Source of the DNA: Thalassobaculaceae bacterium
Lineage (GTDB): Bacteria > Pseudomonadota > Alphaproteobacteria > Thalassobaculales > Thalassobaculaceae
Length of the DNA stretch: 64,000 nucleotides
Direction: 5' to 3'
Assembly: GCA_029212785.1 (NCBI GenBank)
Contig: JARGOG010000003.1
Coordinates: 65,783-129,782 of the forward strand
The position numbers were made by a program, and so were the translations under genes. The notes under the pieces were generated by a model, which searched no databases, was not told the DNA's origin, and saw only the letters and a list, made by a program, of their open reading frames with translations. This document shows positions 57,544-64,000 of this stretch, piece after piece. Numbering within the stretch: position 1 is the first letter of the stretch; each line of letters opens with the position of its first letter.

Positions 57544-58916
57544 AAGTCGTCATCTGCGGCGCCGGCCAGGTCGGCACCAGCATCGCCCGGCACCTTGCCG
57601 GCGAGAACAACGACGTCACCGTCCTCGATCAATCCCCCGAACTGATCCAGAAACTGAGCGATACGCTGGATGTCCGCGCGATCGCCGGCTTCGCCTCTTA
57701 CCCGAGCGTGCTGGAACAGGCCGGACTGCGCGACGCCGACATGCTGATCGCGGTGACCTACAGCGACGAGGTCAACATGGTCGCCTGCCAGGTCGGCCAT
57801 TCGATCTTCAACGTGCCGACCAAGATCGCCCGCGTGCGCAACCAGGACTACCTGCTGCCAATCTGGGCCGACCTGTTCTCGCGCGAGCACATGCCGATCG
57901 ACGTCATCATCTCGCCGGAGCGCGAGGTGGCGCGGGCCATCGGCCGCCGTCTCCAGGTGCCGGGCGCGCTCGACGTGGTGCCGATGGCGGACGGCAAAGT
58001 CCGCGTGGTCGGCGTGCGCTGCGACGAGACCACGCCGATCATCCACACGCCGCTGCGTCAGCTCACCTCCCTGTTCACCGATCTGGCGGTGGTGATTGTC
58101 GGCATCCTGCGCGAGGGCAAGGCGATCGTTCCGAAGGCCGAGGATCAGATGCTGCCCGGCGACGAGGTCTATTTCGTCTGCGATAGCCGTCATCTGTCCC
58201 GGGCATTGGCCAGTTTCGGCCACGAGGAGCCGGAGGCTCGCAGCGTCATCATCGCCGGCGGCGGCAATATCGGTCTGACTCTGGCGGAGGAAATCGAGCG
58301 CGAGCATCACGGCGTGAACGCCAAGGTGATCGAGTTCAACCGCGCCCGCGCCCGCTCGGTCGCCCAGTCGCTGCAACGCACCATGGTGCTGAACGGCGAT
58401 GTCCTGGACCCCGAGATCCTGGAGGAGGCCAATATCAGCCAGACGGAGACCTTCGTCGCTGTCTCCAATGACGACGAAGTCAACATCCTGAGCTCCTTAC
58501 TCGCCAAACGGTCGGGCTGCCAGCGCACGGTGGCGCTGATCAATGCCTCCACCTATGCGCCGCTGATCACCCAGCTCGGCATCGACGCGGTGGTGAACCC
58601 GCGCGCGATCACGGTATCCACGATCCTGCAGCATGTCCGCCGCGGCCGGATTCGCAGCGTCTACTCGCTGCGCGAGGATTTCGGCGAGGTGATTGAGGCC
58701 GAGGCACTGGAGACATCGGTTCTGGTCGGCCACCCGCTGAAGGACGCCAAGCTGCCCAACGGCGTGATCGTCGGCGCCATTGTGCGCGGCGAGGAGGTCA
58801 TCGTGCCGCGTGCCGACACCGTCATCCAGGCCCGCGACCGGGTGGTCGTCTTCGCCACCTATGAAGCGGTGAAGAAAGTCGAGAAACTGTTCGCCGTGCG
58901 CCTCGATTTCTTCTAG
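57540..58916 (+). CDS. trkA: Trk system potassium uptake protein TrkA
   Basis: 458 residues. Peripheral NAD-binding regulator of the TrkH potassium channel. Two RCK repeats: the first starts MKVVICGAGQVGTSIARHLAGENNDVTVLDQSPE, the second (about residue 233) SVIIAGGGNIGLTLAEEIE; each is followed by a TrkA-C domain (VRVVGVRCDETTPI..., VGHPLKDAKLPNGVIVGAIVRGEEVIVP). Length is typical for duplicated TrkA. The stop codon TAG is the first three bases of a palindromic element. trkA after ntrX is a conserved order in Rhodospirillales and relatives. Confidence 0.96.
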   Translation: MKVVICGAGQVGTSIARHLAGENNDVTVLDQSPELIQKLSDTLDVRAIAGFASYPSVLEQAGLRDADMLIAVTYSDEVNMVACQVGHSIFNVPTKIARVRNQDYLLPIWADLFSREHMPIDVIISPEREVARAIGRRLQVPGALDVVPMADGKVRVVGVRCDETTPIIHTPLRQLTSLFTDLAVVIVGILREGKAIVPKAEDQMLPGDEVYFVCDSRHLSRALASFGHEEPEARSVIIAGGGNIGLTLAEEIEREHHGVNAKVIEFNRARARSVAQSLQRTMVLNGDVLDPEILEEANISQTETFVAVSNDDEVNILSSLLAKRSGCQRTVALINASTYAPLITQLGIDAVVNPRAITVSTILQHVRRGRIRSVYSLREDFGEVIEAEALETSVLVGHPLKDAKLPNGVIVGAIVRGEEVIVPRADTVIQARDRVVVFATYEAVKKVEKLFAVRLDFF

Positions 58917-58965
58917 AGCACGATCGGTTCAAGTCGCTTCGATCTGAACCGTGCAACGTGCTCTA
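58914..58965. repeat. Palindromic element 1, TAGAGCACG...CGTGCTCTA
   Basis: Terminal arms TAGAGCACG (58914-58922) and CGTGCTCTA (58957-58965) are perfect inverted repeats. Inside them CGGTTCA (58925-58931) pairs with TGAACCG (58945-58951), and the centre is also partly self-complementary. The first three bases are the trkA stop codon. The 52-base size and shape resemble REP/MITE-like intergenic elements. Confidence 0.6.
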
Positions 58966-58977
58966 ATTGGTTGAAGA

Positions 58978-59028
58978 TAGAGCAAATTCACAAGATCAGA
59001 TGCTTCCATCTGATCTTGATTTGCTCTA
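58978..59028. repeat. Palindromic element 2, TAGAGCAAAT...ATTTGCTCTA
   Basis: Arms TAGAGCAAAT (58978-58987) and ATTTGCTCTA (59019-59028) are perfect, and AAGATCAGATG (58992-59002) pairs perfectly with CATCTGATCTT (59007-59017) around a CTTC loop. It begins 12 bases after element 1 and shares its outer TAGAGCA/TGCTCTA ends. It could also act as an intercistronic terminator or RNA stabiliser. Confidence 0.65.
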
Positions 59029-59078
59029 GATACCGATCTACGTCTTTCCTGTCCCGTTCCCGCCCAGCTGGAGGTCCC

Positions 59079-59942
59079 ATGTCCCGGATCGCCTACGTCA
59101 ACGGCCGTTTCGTTCCGCATTCTCAAGCCGAAGTGCATGTGGAGGATCGCGGCTACCAGTTCGCCGACGGCGTCTATGAGGTCGTCCTCGTGCAGAACGG
59201 CGTCATGGTCGACGAGATCCCGCATCTCGACCGCCTCAACCGGTCGCTCGACGAACTGCGCATCGCGCATCCGCTGAGCCGCGGCGCGTTGCGCGCGCAG
59301 ATGCGCGAACTGGTCCGCCTGAACCGGATCCGTAACGGCCTCGTCTACATGCAGGTGACCCGCGGCGTCGCGAAGCGCGACCATCCGTTCCCGAAAAACG
59401 CCAAGCCGAGCATCGTCATGACCGCCAAGCGGATCTCGATGCCGAGCCAGGACACGGTGGATAACGGGGTCAAGGTCATCACCATCAAGGATATCCGCTG
59501 GGAGCGCTGCGACATCAAGTCGGTGGCGCTGCTGCCGAACATTCTGGGCAAACAGCAGGCGCGCGAAAACGGCGCCTTCGAGGCCTGGCAGGTCGATGAT
59601 GACGGCAACGTCACCGAAGGCACGTCGAGCAATGCCTGGATCGTGACCCAGGACGGCGAGCTGGTGACCCGGCCGGCGACCCACGACATCCTGAACGGCA
59701 TCACCCGGTTGTCGATCCTGAAGCTGGCCGCGCGCCAGGGACTGAAATTCGTCGAGCGACCGTTCTCTGTCGAGGAAGCGAAGAAGGCCCGCGAGGCGTT
59801 CGCGTCCTCGGCGACTGCTTTCGTCACGCCGGTTACCCAGATCGACGACACGGTCATCGGCAACGGCAAGGCGGGCACGCTGTCGAGCGGTCTGCGAGAC
59901 TCCTATTTGGATTACGCCGCCGGTGAAGGGGCCACCGCGTGA
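59079..59942 (+). CDS. D-amino acid aminotransferase, class IV
   Basis: 287 residues from the ATG at 59079, with GGAGG 4 bases upstream; the open frame before it runs through the palindromic elements. Fold type IV PLP aminotransferase: RIAYVNGRFVPHSQAEVHVEDRGYQFADGVYEVV, PLP Lys147 in CDIKSVALLPN, and VTEGTSSNAWIV with the Glu that contacts PLP. Likely makes or uses D-alanine/D-glutamate for cell wall, though branched-chain aminotransferase or 4-amino-4-deoxychorismate lyase relatives share the fold. The stop overlaps the next gene's GTG as GTGA. This trkA-dat-hfq neighbourhood is conserved. Confidence 0.92.
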   Translation: MSRIAYVNGRFVPHSQAEVHVEDRGYQFADGVYEVVLVQNGVMVDEIPHLDRLNRSLDELRIAHPLSRGALRAQMRELVRLNRIRNGLVYMQVTRGVAKRDHPFPKNAKPSIVMTAKRISMPSQDTVDNGVKVITIKDIRWERCDIKSVALLPNILGKQQARENGAFEAWQVDDDGNVTEGTSSNAWIVTQDGELVTRPATHDILNGITRLSILKLAARQGLKFVERPFSVEEAKKAREAFASSATAFVTPVTQIDDTVIGNGKAGTLSSGLRDSYLDYAAGEGATA

Positions 59943-60592
59943 GTCGACTACCGCGCCCCGACGCGGTGCTGTTCGACTGGGATTCGACCCTGGTCGACAA
60001 TTGGGGCGGAATTACCCGGGCGCTGGCGGTTACCTTCGCGCAGTACGGTCTCGACCCGTGGAGCGAGGAGCAGACCCGTGCCAACGCCAAGCACTCCATG
60101 CGCGACAGCTTCCCCAAGCTGTTCGGGGACCGCTGGGAGGACGCCGCCCAGCTGTTCTACGACAGTTTCGACAACATCCATCTGGACACCCTGCGCCCCT
60201 TGCCGGGATCGCTCGACCTGCTCGAAGCTCTGGCCGGCGAGGGCGTGCCGATGGGCGTGGTCAGCAACAAGAACGGCACCTATCTGCGCAAGGAGGCCGG
60301 GCATCTCGGCTGGGACAGGTATTTCAACAAGATCATCGGCGCCCAGGATGCGGCGCATGACAAGCCGGCGGCTGATCCGATCCATCTGGCGCTGGACGGG
60401 ACCGGCGTGACGGCCGGGCCGGGCGTGTGGTTCGTCGGTGACAGTGCGGTCGATCTCGCATGCGCCCATGCCGCCGGATGCGTGCCTGTGCTGCTGCATC
60501 CGGACGATCCGCACCCCGAAGATCTGACCGCCCATCCACCCGCCGTGCATCTTTTTGGCTGTTCTGCGCTTCTAGGCGAGCTACGCGGTTGA
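59939..60592 (+). CDS. HAD family hydrolase
   Basis: 217 residues from a GTG start coupled to the aminotransferase stop. HAD motifs: I DAVLFDWDSTLVDNW (nucleophile Asp and general acid Asp; the second is D-S-T-L variant), II GVVSNKNG, III the Lys in AHDKPAADP, IV VWFVGDSAVDLACAHAAGC. The cap between motifs I and II (about residues 20-85) is helical, subfamily IA. Phosphoglycolate phosphatase-like, but the substrate cannot be told; the context suggests a metabolite-repair or wall-related phosphatase. Ends 106 bases before hfq. Confidence 0.9.
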   Translation: MSRLPRPDAVLFDWDSTLVDNWGGITRALAVTFAQYGLDPWSEEQTRANAKHSMRDSFPKLFGDRWEDAAQLFYDSFDNIHLDTLRPLPGSLDLLEALAGEGVPMGVVSNKNGTYLRKEAGHLGWDRYFNKIIGAQDAAHDKPAADPIHLALDGTGVTAGPGVWFVGDSAVDLACAHAAGCVPVLLHPDDPHPEDLTAHPPAVHLFGCSALLGELRG

Positions 60593-60698
60593 GCCGCAAC
60601 GATTTCGCGGTATAACTTGGCAAGCGATCTCGCATCTGCGAAAGAGGTGGTGCCACCGCCCGCGCGGACGAGCCGATTGAGGAGCGAAGGAAAAAACC

Positions 60699-60947
60699 AT
60701 GGCCGCAGAAAAGAGCCAGAGCGTCCAAGATGTCTTTCTCAACAAGATCCGCAAGGACAAGACACCCGTCACGGTGTTCCTCGTCAATGGCGTGAAACTC
60801 CAGGGTATCGTCACGTGGTTCGACAATTTCTGTCTGCTGCTGAGGCGCGACGCCCATTCCCAGCTTGTCTACAAGCATGCGGTATCGACCATCATGCCGC
60901 AGCATCCGGTCAGCCTGTTCGAGCCCGGCGAGGAAAGCGATAGCTGA
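60699..60947 (+). CDS. hfq: RNA chaperone Hfq
   Basis: 82 residues, one Sm-like domain: [72 protein letters not shown]. Sm1 ([23 protein letters not shown]) and the YKHAVSTI Sm2 segment with the YKHA motif are intact. It forms hexamers that pair small RNAs with mRNAs. AAGGA precedes the ATG. Followed by hflX as in many proteobacteria. Relevant to the sRNA candidate near 3.3 kb. Confidence 0.98.
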   Translation: MAAEKSQSVQDVFLNKIRKDKTPVTVFLVNGVKLQGIVTWFDNFCLLLRRDAHSQLVYKHAVSTIMPQHPVSLFEPGEESDS

Positions 60948-60951
60948 CCTC

Positions 60952-60982
60952 CATGCCCAGTAATGGGTTAGGCTTGGGCATG
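60952..60982 (+). other. Intercistronic stem-loop between hfq and hflX
   Basis: CATGCCCA (60952-60959) and TGGGCATG (60975-60982) form a perfect 8-base-pair stem with a 15-base loop. It lies between the hfq stop and the hflX ATG (60996) with no T-tract, so it may modulate hflX translation or mRNA processing rather than terminate. Confidence 0.4.
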
Positions 60983-60995
60983 ACTGGAACGCGTC

Positions 60996-62303
60996 ATGGG
61001 TAAGACGCGCGCGATCGTGCTGCATCCGCGCTTGCCGTCGAAGGACGAGGACACCCCCGGTGTCCGCGACCCGGAAGCGCGTCTCGAGGAAGCTGTCGGT
61101 CTGACCGCAGCTATCGACCTGGAGACCGCCCACAGCGAGGTGCTCACGGTCAACAAGCCGCGGCCGGGCACCCTGCTCGGCGTCGGACAGATCGAGCGGT
61201 TTCAGCACCTGGCCGAGGCGATGGAGGTCGAGGTCGTGGTCATCGACCGCGCTCTGACACCGGTGCAGCAACGCAACCTCGAGACTGGGCTGAAAGTGAA
61301 GGTCATCGACCGCACGCAGCTCATTCTCGAAATCTTCGGCGCCCGGGCCCGCACCTATGAAGGCCGCCTGCAAGTCGATCTTGCGTCGCTCACCTTCCAG
61401 CGCTCCCGACTGGTGCGGTCCTGGACCCACCTGGAACGTCAGCGCGGTGGCGCCGGCTTCCTCGGTGGCCCGGGCGAGAGACAGCTCGAGCTTGACCGGC
61501 GGCTGATCGGCGACCGCATCACCCGGATCCGACGAGAACTCGAGGAGGTCAAGCGGACCCGCGAACTGCACCGCGAGGCCCGTCGCCGCGTCCCGTTCCC
61601 GATCGTGGCCCTGGTCGGCTACACCAACGCCGGCAAATCGACACTGTTCAACCGGCTTTCCGGTGCTTCCGTGATGGCCCAGGACTTGCTGTTCGCCACG
61701 CTGGATCCGACCATGCGCCGGATCGATCTGCCGGGTGGGCGTACGGTCATCGTCTCCGATACGGTCGGTTTCATCTCCGACCTGCCGACCCATCTGGTCG
61801 CTGCATTCCGGGCAACCCTCGAGGAGGTGACGGAAGCGGATATCGTTCTGCATGTCCGTGACATCTCCCATCCCGATACCGACGCGCAGAAAAGCGACGT
61901 CCTGACCGTGCTGGAAGGCCTCGGCGTGGATGAAGCCACGCGGCCCGGCCGCATGCTCGACGTGCTCAACAAGATCGACCGGCTGCCGGAGGAGCGCCGC
62001 ATCACGCTGCGCAATGAGGTGGCGCGCATGAACGGTGAGGCGGTCTGCGTCTCCGCCGTCTCCGGCGAAGGGATCGGCGACCTGGTGGCGGCGATCGACG
62101 GGCTGCTGTCGGCAGATCACCGGGTCGTGACGTTGCATGTCGCCTATGCCGATGGCGAGATCGCCGCCTGGCTGCACAGCCACGGCGATATCATCGAGCG
62201 GGTCGACGACGAGACCGGATCGACGATCACCGTCGGCCTGGACCCGAGCGCTCTCGCGCGGGCGGAAAAGCGCTTCGGAGACCGGTTTCAGCGTCTCCAT
62301 TGA
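60996..62303 (+). CDS. hflX: GTPase HflX
   Basis: 435 residues. Ribosome-splitting GTPase. An N-terminal HflX domain (residues about 1-195, with RPGTLLGVGQIERF and the helical GGPGERQLELDRRLIGDRI linker) is followed by the G domain: G1 GYTNAGKSTLFNRL (from about 208), G2 near LFATLDPTMRRIDLP, G3 SDTVGFISDLP, G4 LNKIDRLP and G5 SAVSGEG. The C-terminal domain ends near KRFGDRF. It follows hfq by 48 bases. Confidence 0.96.
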   Translation: MGKTRAIVLHPRLPSKDEDTPGVRDPEARLEEAVGLTAAIDLETAHSEVLTVNKPRPGTLLGVGQIERFQHLAEAMEVEVVVIDRALTPVQQRNLETGLKVKVIDRTQLILEIFGARARTYEGRLQVDLASLTFQRSRLVRSWTHLERQRGGAGFLGGPGERQLELDRRLIGDRITRIRRELEEVKRTRELHREARRRVPFPIVALVGYTNAGKSTLFNRLSGASVMAQDLLFATLDPTMRRIDLPGGRTVIVSDTVGFISDLPTHLVAAFRATLEEVTEADIVLHVRDISHPDTDAQKSDVLTVLEGLGVDEATRPGRMLDVLNKIDRLPEERRITLRNEVARMNGEAVCVSAVSGEGIGDLVAAIDGLLSADHRVVTLHVAYADGEIAAWLHSHGDIIERVDDETGSTITVGLDPSALARAEKRFGDRFQRLH

Positions 62304-62313
62304 GGCCTGCCGG

Positions 62314-62342
62314 TTGACATCAAAGGGCTGAGCCTCCATACC
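62314..62342 (+). promoter_or_regulatory. Candidate promoter of groES-groEL
   Basis: A perfect TTGACA -35 box (62314-62319) and CATACC (62337-62342) with a 17-base spacer lie immediately before the CIRCE element, placing it at or near the transcript start. The -10 match is only fair and could be read by the housekeeping or heat-shock sigma factor. Confidence 0.55.
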
Positions 62343-62343
62343 C

Positions 62344-62370
62344 CTGGCACTCATTGACGGCGAGTGCTAA
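62344..62370 (+). promoter_or_regulatory. CIRCE element (HrcA operator)
   Basis: CTGGCACTC (62344-62352), 9 bases, then GAGTGCTAA (62362-62370), matching the CIRCE consensus TTAGCACTC-N9-GAGTGCTAA with two changes at the left end. It lies 39 bases before groES and indicates repression by HrcA, which is not in this window. Confidence 0.9.
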
Positions 62371-62409
62371 TACCCGCCGCATCCCAAGGCTGAGCATGGA
62401 GGAGGCCCC

Positions 62410-62697
62410 ATGAAGTTCCGTCCGCTGCATGACCGCGTCGTTGTCGAGGCACTGCAAAGTGACACGAAAACCGCCGGTGGAATCATCATCCCCGATACGG
62501 CCAAAGAAAAGCCGGTCCAGGGCACGGTCGTGGCCGTCGGCCCCGGCGCCCGCGATGAGACCGGAAAGGTTCAGAAGCTCGACGTCAAGAAGGGTGACAC
62601 GGTGCTGTACGGCAAGTGGTCCGGCACCGAGGTCAAGATCGACGGCAAGGATCTGTTGATCATGAAGGAGTCGGACATCATGGGTGTTGTCGGTTAA
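62410..62697 (+). CDS. groES: Co-chaperonin GroES
   Basis: 95 residues. [99 protein letters not shown] full-length GroES; the mobile loop [17 protein letters not shown] that binds GroEL is intact. Cap of the GroEL folding chamber. Strong GGAGGAGG site 4 bases before the ATG. Controlled by the CIRCE element upstream and cotranscribed with groEL. Confidence 0.98.
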   Translation: MKFRPLHDRVVVEALQSDTKTAGGIIIPDTAKEKPVQGTVVAVGPGARDETGKVQKLDVKKGDTVLYGKWSGTEVKIDGKDLLIMKESDIMGVVG

Positions 62698-62730
62698 CGA
62701 CCGCCCCGGGGACCGACCAAGACCGCTTAG

Positions 62731-64000
<1,270 letters not shown>

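Overview
The window is about 64 kb of GC-rich, densely coding chromosome from an alphaproteobacterium. The best guess is the order Rhodospirillales sensu lato, close to Thalassobaculum/Nisaea-type marine lineages. Evidence for Alphaproteobacteria is gene order: coaX-rnj-mce-DUF1467, glyA-nrdR-ribDE-ribBX-ribH-nusB-thiL, bamE/Cbp3/DUF177-plsX-fabH-ihfA-MerR, tpiA-secG-pyrG-kdsA-eno-ftsB-pdhABC-lpd-lipA-coq10, pgpA-ispDF-dusB-ntrBCYX-trkA-dat-hfq-hflX, plus a MucR regulator and a bifunctional IspDF. The order assignment is inference; no rRNA is present.

Layout. 1-3.1 kb: end of coaX, RNase J, methylmalonyl-CoA epimerase and a DUF1467 membrane protein. 3.1-3.5 kb: a gene-free stretch with four stem-loops, a CCTCCC segment and a strong terminator, a candidate small RNA or attenuator ahead of a small secreted protein. 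4-6.1 kb: glutaryl-CoA dehydrogenase and mucR on the minus strand around a small DUF6898-like gene. 6.4-14.1 kb: rpiB, glyA, nrdR, the riboflavin genes, nusB, thiL and a FliL-like protein, many joined by ATGA-type overlaps. 14.1-18.5 kb: a PAS protein, an MFS transporter and a K+-independent-type proton-pumping pyrophosphatase. 18.5-23.4 kb: bamE opposite a cytochrome bc1 chaperone, DUF177, plsX, fabH, ihfA and a MerR regulator. 23.5-26.7 kb: tRNA-Pro(GGG), a class II aldolase-like protein, two uncharacterised proteins and a second MFS transporter. 26.7-30 kb: trpE and ppiD on the minus strand. 30.3-46 kb: central metabolism and envelope genes up to pyruvate dehydrogenase, lipoyl synthase and a Coq10-like protein. 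46-49.2 kb: pncC, a 2OG-Fe(II) oxygenase-like protein, pgpA and ispDF on the minus strand. 49.2-62.3 kb: a CcsA-like membrane protein, dusB, two nitrogen two-component systems, trkA, an aminotransferase, a HAD hydrolase, hfq and hflX. 62.3 kb to the right edge: groES-groEL under a CIRCE element, groEL cut by the edge.

The content is almost all housekeeping. I saw no insertion sequence, prophage, CRISPR array, toxin-antitoxin pair or obvious foreign island. The points worth follow-up are small: the structured RNA candidate at 3.23-3.38 kb; two palindromes with shared TAGAGCA/TGCTCTA ends after trkA, one supplying the trkA stop codon; a probable ATT start for the bc1 chaperone; a short leader ORF that duplicates the start of trkA; dense dyads upstream of ftsB and pdhA; and proteins with lost family signatures (a GTP cyclohydrolase II domain without its zinc cysteines, an NtrX without GAFTGA, a MucR with an altered zinc site).
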